Source: Flavobacterium sp. UBA6203 (GTDB lineage: Bacteria; Bacteroidota; Bacteroidia; Flavobacteriales; Flavobacteriaceae). Taken from it: a DNA stretch of 15,581 nt. The position numbers were made by a program, and so were the translations under genes. The notes beneath the pieces are model-generated. The model was not told the origin of the DNA, did not search any database, and was given only the letters and a program-made list of their open reading frames with translations. Below are positions 7,376-14,286 of this stretch, in pieces (the stretch's first letter is position 1; each line of letters opens with the position of its first letter). The stretch covers positions 1 to 15,581 of the forward strand of contig DIST01000019.1 of the NCBI GenBank assembly GCA_002421645.1, in the 5' to 3' direction.

Positions 7376-7454
7376 TACAAGGACAAATTCAAAAATCAAA
7401 TACAAGTTCAAGAACAAATTCAAATTTAATCACAAGGGCAAACTCAAAATTTAA
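7376..7454 (+). repeat. Three imperfect CAAG/CAAATTCAAA tandem repeats
   Basis: Three AT-rich units of about 25-29 nt occur in tandem (7376-7400, 7401-7429, 7430-7454). Each contains ACAAG followed by a CAAATTCAAA- or CAAACTCAAAA-like stretch and ends in an A-rich or TTTAA tail. A nearby GAACTTGAACTTGAA run (7526-7540) is the inverted complement of CAAGTTCAAG (7403-7412). The array lies in the 257-nt gap between the divergent sigma and NDH-2 genes. Spacing and identity are too loose for a CRISPR. Confidence 0.55.
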
Positions 7455-7523
7455 TTTTTTAAGATAAATTTAGATTGAAAATATAAAATTTAGTTAAATG
7501 TGAATTGACTTTAGTTGGCCCGA

Positions 7524-7554
7524 TTGAACTTGAACTTGAAATTTCTTACCTTTG
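7524..7554 (+). promoter_or_regulatory. Promoter of NADH dehydrogenase gene
   Basis: The -7 box TACCTTTG (7547-7554) matches TAnnTTTG exactly, and a -33 TTG (7524-7526) lies 20 nt upstream. The predicted start is about 7560, giving a leader of only about 13 nt before the ATG at 7574. Confidence 0.65.
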
Positions 7555-7573
7555 ACTAATTAGATTTTAAACG

Positions 7574-8878
7574 ATGAACATACCTCGTAGTAGTTTTCCT
7601 AGAATTGTCATCATTGGTGGTGGTTTTGCAGGAATTTCTTTAGCGAAAAGACTTCGCAATAAAAACGTTCAAGTTGTTTTATTAGACAAACACAATTACC
7701 ATAATTTCCAACCTTTAATGTATCAAGTGGCAACGGGCGGTTTAGAACCCGATTCTATTGCTTATCCGATAAGGAAAATCGTTCAAGAGTATAAAGATTT
7801 TTATTTTCGATTGGCCGAAGTTCGTGATATTGACCCCGAAAACAATATCATTTATGCAGATATTGGTGAATTAAAGTTCGATTATTTAGTTATTGCAACG
7901 GGTTCGAAAACCAATTATTTTGGAAATAAAGAAATCGAACGCAATAGCATGGCGATGAAAACTATTCCGCAATCGTTGAATATTCGTAGTTTAATTTTAG
8001 AGAATTTCGAACAAGCTTTGCTTACGAATGATATCGACGAACGTCATAGTTTGATGAACTTCGTTTTAGTAGGTGGCGGACCAACAGGAGTAGAACTAGC
8101 GGGTGCTTTAGCCGAAATGAAAAAAGCCATTTTGCCAAAAGATTATCCCGATTTGGATGTTCGAAAAATGGAAATCAATCTCATTCAAGGAAGTAATCGT
8201 GTTTTAGATTCGATGAGTGAAAATGCTTCGGAAAAAGCAGAAAAATTTCTGTTAGATTTAGGAGTAAGCGTTTGGAAAAACGTTCGTGTAACAGGTTACG
8301 ATGGAAAAATCGTTACCACTAGTTCTGACTTATCTTTTGATTCCGCAACGGTGATTTGGACTGCTGGAGTTCAAGGTGCTTTGCCTCATGGTTTAAAAGC
8401 TGATAGTTTTATCAAAAATGTGAACCGTATCAAGGTAAACCAATACAATCAAGTGGAAGGTTATGAACATCTTTTTGCAATCGGTGATATTGCCGTAATG
8501 GCTTCAGAAGATTATCCACAAGGACATCCAATGATGGCGCAACCTGCAATGCAACAAGGAAGATTATTAGCTGAAAACTTAATTAAAATCATCAATAAAA
8601 AAGAACCAAAACCTTTCGAATATAAAGACAAAGGCTCAATGGCGACTATCGGAAGAAACAAAGCCGTTGTCGATTTACCAAAATTCAAATTTAGTGGAGT
8701 TTTCGCTTGGTTTGTTTGGATGTTTGTGCATTTGTTTTCGTTAATCGGATTCAAAAACAAAGCAGTCGTTTTCTTAAATTGGGTTTACAATTACATCCGT
8801 TTTGATAGAGAGGCACGATTGATTATGCGTCCGTATAAAAAGAGAAATCAGATAAGTTTCACGAGTGATGAATTATAA
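7574..8878 (+). CDS. ndh: Type II NADH:quinone oxidoreductase (NDH-2)
   Basis: 434 residues. Two Rossmann motifs are present: GGGFAG (15-20, FAD) and GGGPTG (167-172, NAD(P)H). The FAD-binding second motif is FAIGDIA (301-307), with an AQPAMQQGR quinone-site-type stretch (322-330). A hydrophobic C-terminal region (about 374-408), then basic residues, probably lies on or in the membrane. NDH-2 oxidises cytosolic NADH and reduces quinone without pumping protons, feeding the respiratory chain. Length fits the family. It is a single-gene transcript from the promoter just upstream and ends in a repeat cluster shared with the convergent DUF3810 gene. Confidence 0.93.
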   Translation: MNIPRSSFPRIVIIGGGFAGISLAKRLRNKNVQVVLLDKHNYHNFQPLMYQVATGGLEPDSIAYPIRKIVQEYKDFYFRLAEVRDIDPENNIIYADIGELKFDYLVIATGSKTNYFGNKEIERNSMAMKTIPQSLNIRSLILENFEQALLTNDIDERHSLMNFVLVGGGPTGVELAGALAEMKKAILPKDYPDLDVRKMEINLIQGSNRVLDSMSENASEKAEKFLLDLGVSVWKNVRVTGYDGKIVTTSSDLSFDSATVIWTAGVQGALPHGLKADSFIKNVNRIKVNQYNQVEGYEHLFAIGDIAVMASEDYPQGHPMMAQPAMQQGRLLAENLIKIINKKEPKPFEYKDKGSMATIGRNKAVVDLPKFKFSGVFAWFVWMFVHLFSLIGFKNKAVVFLNWVYNYIRFDREARLIMRPYKKRNQISFTSDEL

Positions 8879-8940
8879 GTGTTCAGTGTTCAGTTTTTAG
8901 TGTTCAGTTACTGCCAACTCATTACTGAACACTGACCACT
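8878..8940. repeat. AGTGTTCAGT repeat cluster spanning two convergent stop codons
   Basis: The 10-mer AGTGTTCAGT occurs three times on the plus strand (8878-8887, 8885-8894, 8899-8908). Its exact reverse complement ACTGAACACT occurs at 8924-8933, with a near copy at 8931-8940. Copies at 8899-8908 and 8924-8933 can form a 10-bp hairpin. The cluster fills the 43-nt gap between ndh and the DUF3810 gene and includes the last codons of the latter. It may stand in for a terminator, but there is no T-run. Confidence 0.7.
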
Positions 8941-9986
8941 CCTTCATACCCAATCGCTAATCCTACAAACTTACTATAGCCTTCCATGCCGTCTTTTTGT
9001 TGGTTGGCTTTTAGGAAATTGTCGTAGAAATACTCGAAAAAAGTATTGATTGGCGTTTGGTATTCCTTCCAAAAGATTTCATTTTCCTCAAAGTTTTTCA
9101 AAACACCTTTGTTGATTTTTTTTATGTAAGCTTCCGAACTTCCTTCTTGCATCATTTCCAAATTATGCAACGCATAGCGCAACGCAAAACTGTAGGCGGA
9201 ATATTGGAAATACAAATCTTCGTTTTTAGCAGCTGTTACAAATCCGATAAAATTGCATTCGCTTTCGCTTCCAATTCCAGTTTGATGTGCCATTTCGTGG
9301 CAAGTGGTTAGTGGTGAAGTGTATTTTGGTTTTAAATAATTGACTTGTGCTTCATTGGTAAAAGGATTCAAATACCCACCAAATCCCATATAACTCAAAG
9401 GATAACTAAACAATGACGATTTTATACTTTTTACTTCGTAACGGAATTCTTGTAAATCGGTTGGGATATTTTCATAACCTTTCAAAGCCAAATTATAAAT
9501 TTCGTCATGTGAATACGGAATCACAACTGCAACCGAATCATTTTTAGTGATTTGCAATTGCAATGCATTGGTTTTTACCAACATTTTTTCAATAAAAACT
9601 TCCAATTGTTCTTTCGAATATTCTTTTTCAATTTGTAGTTTTTCATGCAGCGGAATTCGGTAATAGTTCATTCCCCAAAGCAAATGAAAGAAAAAGTAAA
9701 ACACCGAAACCCAATTCAATATCGCTAATCCGTTATCTTTCCATTCTTTAAAAAATCCGATTCGGTGTTTCCAAATCCAACGGAATAAGAGTAAAATCAG
9801 AATAAAATAAATGACATCGCCAAAAGAAAACGGCAACCAACCTAATGCTTTTCTCGATACAAAAGCCAATTTCGGATAAAAACCTTTGCTGTACCCATTT
9901 TCAACAAAATCAGGAAACAAACCAATCGTTTTCACTACGATGATTTGTATAAGTAAGAATAAAGGAAGTACGAATTTTCTTTTCAC
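8922..9986 (-). CDS. DUF3810 membrane protein with HExxH zincin-like motif
   Basis: 354 residues. Predicted membrane helices lie at about 5-25, 54-72 and 86-106. A large soluble domain follows, holding CHEMAHQTGIGSESECNF, in which H230, E231 and H234 make an HExxH zinc-metalloprotease motif, with E241 or E243 as candidate third ligand. The DUF3810 family is common in Bacteroidota. Whether it is a protease is not shown, and the substrate is unknown. The final residues (VVSVQ) are encoded by the repeat cluster shared with ndh, so the C-terminus may have been shaped by repeat insertion. The gene is divergent from the toxin-antitoxin cassette across an 84-nt gap. Confidence 0.88.
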   Translation of the reverse strand: MKRKFVLPLFLLIQIIVVKTIGLFPDFVENGYSKGFYPKLAFVSRKALGWLPFSFGDVIYFILILLLFRWIWKHRIGFFKEWKDNGLAILNWVSVFYFFFHLLWGMNYYRIPLHEKLQIEKEYSKEQLEVFIEKMLVKTNALQLQITKNDSVAVVIPYSHDEIYNLALKGYENIPTDLQEFRYEVKSIKSSLFSYPLSYMGFGGYLNPFTNEAQVNYLKPKYTSPLTTCHEMAHQTGIGSESECNFIGFVTAAKNEDLYFQYSAYSFALRYALHNLEMMQEGSSEAYIKKINKGVLKNFEENEIFWKEYQTPINTFFEYFYDNFLKANQQKDGMEGYSKFVGLAIGYEGVVSVQ

Positions 9987-10044
9987 GCTTTTATATTTGC
10001 CATAAAATTAACTATTAATATAGAATCGCACATTTCTTTTTTTG

Positions 10045-10052
10045 TAAATTTG
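10045..10052 (+). promoter_or_regulatory. Bacteroidota -7 box of the toxin-antitoxin cassette
   Basis: TAAATTTG matches TAnnTTTG exactly, 18 nt before the antitoxin ATG. No -33 TTG is found at the right distance. An AGGA (10064-10067) close to the ATG could act as a short-spaced ribosome-binding site. Confidence 0.5.
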
Positions 10053-10070
10053 TTGTTTAAATGAGGAATA

Positions 10071-10283
10071 ATGACAAAAATAACTTTAAATATTCCAGAT
10101 AACGAATTGACTTTCTTTATGAAATTGATTGAAAAATTTAATTACGAAACTGTAGTTAATGACGTTACTGTTTCTGAAGAAATGAAAGTAGTTTTAGATG
10201 AAAGAAGAGCGACCTCAAAAAAGGAAAATTTTGTTCCTTGGGAAGAAGCGAAAAAGCAAATTCGTTTGAAAACTAAGAAATGA
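10071..10283 (+). CDS. Putative type II antitoxin (RelB-like)
   Basis: 70 residues. The N-terminus forms a short beta-strand (TKITLNIPDNE), then a helix, as in ribbon-helix-helix-like or YefM/RelB-type antitoxins. A charged tail, LDERRATSKKENFVPWEEAKKQIRLKTKK (split across two short parts around residue 54), resembles the toxin-wrapping C-termini of antitoxins. The stop overlaps the toxin start in an ATGA arrangement (4 bp), the standard antitoxin-toxin order. It should bind and neutralise the RelE/ParE-type partner and repress its own promoter. Sequence similarity alone is weak; the call relies on size, order and overlap. Confidence 0.75.
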   Translation: MTKITLNIPDNELTFFMKLIEKFNYETVVNDVTVSEEMKVVLDERRATSKKENFVPWEEAKKQIRLKTKK

Positions 10284-10573
10284 GTTATAAAATCGTAGTT
10301 GAACCTCGAGCAATTTTTGATATTCAAGAAGCGGTTGAATATTATGAATCAAAGAGAGAAGATTTAGGTGCTTATTTCTTTCAGATTGTAGATGAATATA
10401 TTGAGTCAATTTCAAAAAATCCGTTTTTTCAAATTCGTTACAAAGATTATCACGGATTACCCGTTAAAATTTTTCCTTACATCATTCTTTATTATATCGA
10501 CGAAAAAGAGAAAACGGTTTATGTTTTATCCGTTTTCAATACTTCACAGAATACAACTAAATATCCCAAATAA
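10280..10573 (+). CDS. RelE/ParE superfamily toxin
   Basis: 97 residues. The RelE/ParE fold is recognisable: MSYKIVVEPRAIFDIQEAVEYYES opens with a strand and a helix, a YIESISKNPFF helix follows, then strands RYKDYHGLPVKIFPYIILYYI and VYVLSVFNTSQNT. The phrase FPYIILYYIDEKEKTVYVLSVF is the typical central sheet. The usual C-terminal His and Arg (HxxR) are Asn87 and Gln90 here, also a form I recall in flavobacterial members, so it may be a subfamily trait. RelE toxins cut mRNA in the ribosome, whereas ParE toxins poison gyrase; which applies is unclear. It is encoded 4 bp overlapping its antitoxin. Confidence 0.85.
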   Translation: MSYKIVVEPRAIFDIQEAVEYYESKREDLGAYFFQIVDEYIESISKNPFFQIRYKDYHGLPVKIFPYIILYYIDEKEKTVYVLSVFNTSQNTTKYPK

Positions 10574-10588
10574 TTTTAAAACTCTTCT

Positions 10589-10596
10589 TATATTTG
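10589..10596 (+). promoter_or_regulatory. -7 box directly in front of mntA
   Basis: TATATTTG matches TAnnTTTG exactly and ends 4 nt before the mntA ATG at 10601. Transcription from it would begin at or next to the ATG, implying a leaderless mRNA. No -33 TTG is clear. Confidence 0.5.
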
Positions 10597-10600
10597 TAGT

Positions 10601-10894
10601 ATGCAATTAGGAAAATCTCAAATATTAAAAATCTCAAACTATTTCAAAACAAAACCCGTTTTGAAAGCATATCTTTTTGGCTCTTATGTAAGAAATGAGG
10701 CTGAAAATGATAGCGATGTAGATTTGTTAGTTGAATTAGATTATTCTGAAAGAATTGGACTTCAATTTGTTCAAATGAAATTCGATTTAGAACAATTATT
10801 AGGTAAAAAAGTCGATTTGGTTTCTTCAAATGCTGTTTCTAAATATATAAAACCCATCATTGACAGCGAAAAAATATTGATTTATGCCAAGTAA
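10601..10894 (+). CDS. mntA: MntA-type nucleotidyltransferase antitoxin
   Basis: 97 residues. The minimal nucleotidyltransferase signature GSX10DXD is exact: G27, S28, then D39 and D41, within FGSYVRNEAENDSDVDLL. The third acidic residue is probably D72 in KKVDLV. In characterised pairs the MntA antitoxin transfers AMP groups onto a tyrosine of HepT, blocking its RNase activity (type VII toxin-antitoxin). The next gene is a HepT homologue, overlapping by 11 bp, so the pair is complete. The start ATG 10601 is the only Met near the N-terminus and lies just after a -7 box, which points to leaderless translation unless the gene is read from the upstream RelBE promoter. Confidence 0.92.
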   Translation: MQLGKSQILKISNYFKTKPVLKAYLFGSYVRNEAENDSDVDLLVELDYSERIGLQFVQMKFDLEQLLGKKVDLVSSNAVSKYIKPIIDSEKILIYAK

Positions 10895-11240
10895 TCCAAA
10901 AGATTTTATAAGATTACAGCATATTTTTGATGCAATTGAAGAAATTGAAAAATACACTTCCGATGTTAATTTTTCTGATTTTGAACAAAATTCAATGATG
11001 TTACATGCTTCTGTTCGACAACTTGAAATTATTGGAGAAGCTTCAAATCATTTATCAAAAGAAATTATAGCTACTTACCAAACTATTGAATGGAAGCAAA
11101 TTATTGGTTTTCGAAATTTACTAATTCACGAATATTTTGGAGTAGATATTGCCGTAGTTTGGAATGTAATTCAATTTGATTTACCACATTTGAAAAACGA
11201 GATTATCATAATTATATCAGATTTAAAAAATAATAAATAA
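10884..11240 (+). CDS. hepT: HepT-like ribonuclease toxin (DUF86)
   Basis: 118 residues, all-helical. The catalytic RX4HXY motif is intact: R77, H82 and Y84 in FRNLLIHEYF. HepT is a HEPN-family RNase that cleaves RNA; Y84 is the residue that MntA AMPylates in studied systems. The start overlaps mntA by 11 bp, as expected for this antitoxin-first module. It ends 4 nt before the pepD ATG, so pepD is very likely co-transcribed with the module. All key residues are present, so the toxin is probably functional. Confidence 0.93.
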   Translation: MPSNPKDFIRLQHIFDAIEEIEKYTSDVNFSDFEQNSMMLHASVRQLEIIGEASNHLSKEIIATYQTIEWKQIIGFRNLLIHEYFGVDIAVVWNVIQFDLPHLKNEIIIIISDLKNNK

Positions 11241-11244
11241 AACA

Positions 11245-12711
11245 ATGAGCCAAGAAATAAGAAATTTAGAGCCAAAAGCACTTTGGAACAAATTTGCCGA
11301 TTTGAATGCCGTTCCGCGTCCGTCTAAGAAAGAAGAACGTGTGATTGCCTTTATGATGGAATTCGGACAAAAATTAGGATTGCCAACTGTGAAAGATCAT
11401 GTTGGGAATGTGATTATCAAAAAACCTGCGACTCCAGGAATGGAAAATCGTAAAACCATTGTAATGCAATCGCATTTGGATATGGTACACCAAAAAAACA
11501 ACGACACGAATTTCGATTTCGATACACAAGGAATTGAAATGTATGTGGATGGCGATTGGGTTCGTGCTAAAGGAACTACGCTTGGTGCTGATAACGGTTT
11601 AGGAGTGGCAACCATCATGGCGATTTTAGAAAGTACTGATATTCCGCATCCAGCAATTGAAGCTTTGTTTACGATTGACGAAGAAACTGGAATGACAGGA
11701 GCCATGGGCTTACAAGGTGGTATGCTTGACGGAGAAATTTTATTGAATTTAGATACCGAAGAAGACGATGAAATCGATATCGGATGTGCGGGTGGAGTAG
11801 ATGTAACGGCTACAAGAAGCTATAATGAAGAAGAAACGCCAGAAGGTTCAGTTGGTTATACGATTACCGTGAAAGGCTTAAAAGGTGGTCACTCGGGAAT
11901 GGATATTCATAAAGGATTAGGAAATGCAAACAAAATCATGAACCGTTTGTTATTTGACGGATTTGAGAATTTTGGTTTGCAAATTGCTGAAATTTCTGGT
12001 GGAAGTTTACGTAATGCGATTCCAAGAGAAAGTGTTGCAAAAGTTATTATTGCTGCGATTTATGACGAAGCTTTTGCTTTTGATATGCAAGAAATTATCA
12101 ACGAAATCAAAGCCGAGTTCAAAACTATGGAGCCTAATTTAACGATTGAAATTGTTAAAAGCGAGTCAACTCCAGCAAAAGTAATGGATTTAGGTGTGCA
12201 AGAAGGTTTGTTAAGAGCGATTTATGCAGCACACAACGGTGTTTACAGAATGTCAGCGGATATGGCTGATTTAGTGGAAACATCCAATAATATTGCTAGA
12301 GTAATTGTAAAAGATGGCGAAATTTCGATTCAGAATTTAACGCGTTCATCTGTGGAGAGTTCTAAATTTGATTTGGCAAATGCTTTGCGTTCGGCTTACG
12401 AATTATTTGGTTGCGAAGTAGAATTTGCAGGAAGTTACCCAGGTTGGACACCAAACGTAAAATCAGAAATTTTAGATGTTTTAACGTCTATTTACGAAAA
12501 ACAAAACGGTTCAAAACCAAATGTAGTAGCGTGTCACGCAGGATTAGAATGTGGTATTTTAGGAACAAATTATCCAAACATGGATATGATTTCTTTTGGA
12601 CCAACGATTCACGGCGCACACAGCCCAGATGAAAGAGCGAGTATTTCTTCAGCTCAAAAATATTGGAAATTTGTATTGGAAATTTTACAAAATATTCCGG
12701 TTAAGAAGTAA
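11245..12711 (+). CDS. pepD: Aminoacyl-histidine dipeptidase (peptidase M20)
   Basis: 488 residues, close to the ~485 of E. coli PepD. Zinc-site features of the M20 family are visible: HLDM (77-80) with H77 and D79, LGADNG (113-118) with D116, DEETGM (145-150) with the catalytic E146 and metal E147, LNLDTE with D170, and a C-terminal HGAHSPDE with H459. The enzyme hydrolyses Xaa-His and other dipeptides in the cytosol. Only 4 nt separate it from hepT and no TAnnTTTG box is found at the end of hepT, so it may depend on the toxin-antitoxin promoters. It ends in a strong intrinsic terminator. Confidence 0.95.
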   Translation: MSQEIRNLEPKALWNKFADLNAVPRPSKKEERVIAFMMEFGQKLGLPTVKDHVGNVIIKKPATPGMENRKTIVMQSHLDMVHQKNNDTNFDFDTQGIEMYVDGDWVRAKGTTLGADNGLGVATIMAILESTDIPHPAIEALFTIDEETGMTGAMGLQGGMLDGEILLNLDTEEDDEIDIGCAGGVDVTATRSYNEEETPEGSVGYTITVKGLKGGHSGMDIHKGLGNANKIMNRLLFDGFENFGLQIAEISGGSLRNAIPRESVAKVIIAAIYDEAFAFDMQEIINEIKAEFKTMEPNLTIEIVKSESTPAKVMDLGVQEGLLRAIYAAHNGVYRMSADMADLVETSNNIARVIVKDGEISIQNLTRSSVESSKFDLANALRSAYELFGCEVEFAGSYPGWTPNVKSEILDVLTSIYEKQNGSKPNVVACHAGLECGILGTNYPNMDMISFGPTIHGAHSPDERASISSAQKYWKFVLEILQNIPVKK

Positions 12712-12733
12712 GAAGATAGAATATAGAATAAAG

Positions 12734-12764
12734 AAAAAATCCCGATGAAAATCGGGATTTTTTT
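12734..12764 (+). terminator. Intrinsic terminator of pepD
   Basis: An 8-bp stem, ATCCCGAT/ATCGGGAT (12739-12746/12751-12758) with a GAAA loop, is flanked by A5 and T6 runs, so the structure is stable on both strands. Confidence 0.9.
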
Positions 12765-12768
12765 GTGC

Positions 12769-12848
12769 TGGAGCGAACATCTTGCTCGTGACTATTTTTA
12801 TGCTTAGCTTTGTGTGCACGAGCGTGACTCTCCTGCTAACTGGGTAAT
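12769..12848. repeat. REP-like palindromic intergenic element
   Basis: GCTCGTG (12784-12790) and CACGAGC (12817-12823) form a 7-bp inverted pair. Longer, imperfect inverted arms run from about 12769 to 12836, from GGAGCGAACATCTTGCTCGTG on one side to the matching arm that reads CACGAGCGTGACTCTCC on the other. There is no reading frame or transposase. Sequences with GAGCG/CGAGC arms like this are commonly repeated in flavobacterial genomes next to REP-associated transposase genes, but I could not confirm copies elsewhere. Confidence 0.5.
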
Positions 12849-12856
12849 ATTAGATT

Positions 12857-13570
12857 TTAATATAGTACAGTTAATAATATAATTACAAAAATAAATGTCA
12901 AACAGCTTATTGCAAAGCCACAAATAGTAATTTTTCTATATATTTTTAAAAGTTTTGGATGATTCGTATTTTTTATTTTTTTAATCTCATTATCGGATAA
13001 TCCAAATGCTTTTTTGTGAGTATCATCAACATACTTGATTGCGGATTCATAACTTTCTATGGCTAGTTTGTTGTGTAGTGTGTAATAGTTTTTTAAATCG
13101 TTTAATAGAAATTCCTTCAGATTCTCATTAGCATTATCATATTCTTCAATTTTGTGTTTTAAATCAACTCCAAAATCATAATTCATTAGAAAAACTAATT
13201 TTCTAAAATCTGTTTCAATAGAAACATCTTTTCGATTTGTCAGCATTGTTTCTCTATTAGAAAAAGCACCTTTTAAATAAAACTCAATTGCTTGATAATG
13301 GATTTGAAATGTATAGAATGCCCAACGATATATAATTCCAGAGATTACTGAAATAGATAAAAAAACAAGTACTATTTTAATTATTTCAGAATCATAATGA
13401 TTATGAAAAGATGTAAAGTTGGAGATTATTAGAGATAGTCCGCCAATTGAAAATCCAACAATCCAAAGCATAAATTTCTCTGAGTTTTCAAAATTCCTTA
13501 ATTGATTCTCACGGACTCTTTCTAAGTTTTCCGAATAAATGTCAATTATTTCATCAAATGGTTCCTTCAT
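12857..13570 (-). CDS. Uncharacterised three-TM protein
   Basis: 237 residues; I do not recognise the family. An N-terminal cytosolic helix (1-30) precedes TM1 (33-50) and TM2 (64-87). A long charged helical region (about 90-210), with likely coiled-coil stretches (for example 137-175), follows, and TM3 sits at the very C-terminus (213-236). The topology loosely resembles SLATT-type effector membrane proteins, but no SLATT sequence motif is visible. The gene is very AT-rich compared with its neighbours and is flanked by a REP-like element and a terminator, which suggests an acquired accessory gene. It is preceded by an imperfect -7 box (TAAGTTTC, 13587-13594, minus strand). The stop is followed directly by the pepD-side repeat. 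Confidence 0.6.
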   Translation of the reverse strand: MKEPFDEIIDIYSENLERVRENQLRNFENSEKFMLWIVGFSIGGLSLIISNFTSFHNHYDSEIIKIVLVFLSISVISGIIYRWAFYTFQIHYQAIEFYLKGAFSNRETMLTNRKDVSIETDFRKLVFLMNYDFGVDLKHKIEEYDNANENLKEFLLNDLKNYYTLHNKLAIESYESAIKYVDDTHKKAFGLSDNEIKKIKNTNHPKLLKIYRKITICGFAISCLTFIFVIILLTVLY

Positions 13571-13681
13571 TTTACTAAACGTTTGTGAAACTTACTACTA
13601 TTTTTTTATATGCTCAATTATTACTGTATTTTCTTTTTTTATTAAAATCAAATATAATAAAATATTTACAATTTCTAAAAA

Positions 13682-13711
13682 CAAAAAAAGGCTCACTTTC
13701 GTGAACCTTTT
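13682..13711 (-). terminator. Terminator of the receptor/PepSY operon
   Basis: The stem AAAAGG-TCAC/GTGA-CCTTTT (13686-13696/13701-13711) has one mismatch and a 4-nt loop, followed on the minus strand by a T7 run. It lies just after the PepSY gene stop. Confidence 0.75.
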
Positions 13712-13717
13712 CGTTTA

Positions 13718-14266
13718 TTAACTCAAAATAATTAAAACTAAGATGGGGAAAATAATTCCGGCTACGGCTAGTTTCCAGCCTCGTTTTTTAAAGGTGTTTT
13801 TGCCGTGGGTTACCATTAAAGTTCCCGTGATGGCAATTAATATTAAGGAGATTCCAAAAATGTCAGAGTAGTAAATCCACCAGTTGGATGTGTTTTTGTG
13901 CAGCTTCATCGTTTGGCTGATAATTGGTGTTTTGTTAAAAGCTACAATTTCACCTTTACCTGTTTTCATATCGATTTCTACATCGTGCTTTTCAAACGAA
14001 ATTTTAAACGTGCCTTTCTTTACATTATGGCGACGCATTTTATCATCGATGCCCAATTGTTTTCCTAGGTTTTCAGCAAATTCCTCTGTAATTTGGCTTT
14101 CTTCTGGCAATTGTACTTTGATGTTCTTAGTTTCAATCGTATATTTTTCAGGATGCCAATGCTCTCTGTGGTTCATTAAAATTCCCGAAAAGGCAAACGA
14201 AATAATCAATCCTACGTAGAAGTAACCAAAATCGCGGTGAATGTCTCTAACTAATTTTTGTTTCAT
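13718..14266 (-). CDS. PepSY-associated TM protein (iron-uptake accessory)
   Basis: 182 residues. TM1 (12-32) follows the family hallmark HRDFGYFYVGL, then NHREHWHP. A PepSY-like periplasmic domain (about 55-110) carries the DMKTGKG-type turn. TM2 (131-153) contains WIYYSDIFGISLILIAITG, and TM3 (164-181) ends the protein. The length fits the short PepSY-TM proteins of Bacteroidota; related proteins act as ferric-siderophore reductases or accessory factors. It lies 20 nt after a TonB-dependent receptor and is followed by a terminator, so they form one operon. The conserved His residues (H10, H33, H36, H38, H123) could bind heme, as in other PepSY-TM proteins, which is inferred. Confidence 0.88.
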   Translation of the reverse strand: MKQKLVRDIHRDFGYFYVGLIISFAFSGILMNHREHWHPEKYTIETKNIKVQLPEESQITEEFAENLGKQLGIDDKMRRHNVKKGTFKISFEKHDVEIDMKTGKGEIVAFNKTPIISQTMKLHKNTSNWWIYYSDIFGISLILIAITGTLMVTHGKNTFKKRGWKLAVAGIIFPILVLIILS

Positions 14267-14286
14267 GTTTTGTTTTAATTGAATTC

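Noticed and set aside
7376..7454. CRISPR array
   Set aside because: Units are degenerate and contiguous with no unique spacers, and no cas genes are nearby.
11954..12142. Additional small plus-strand gene inside pepD
   Set aside because: It is an out-of-frame shadow of the intact pepD coding sequence.
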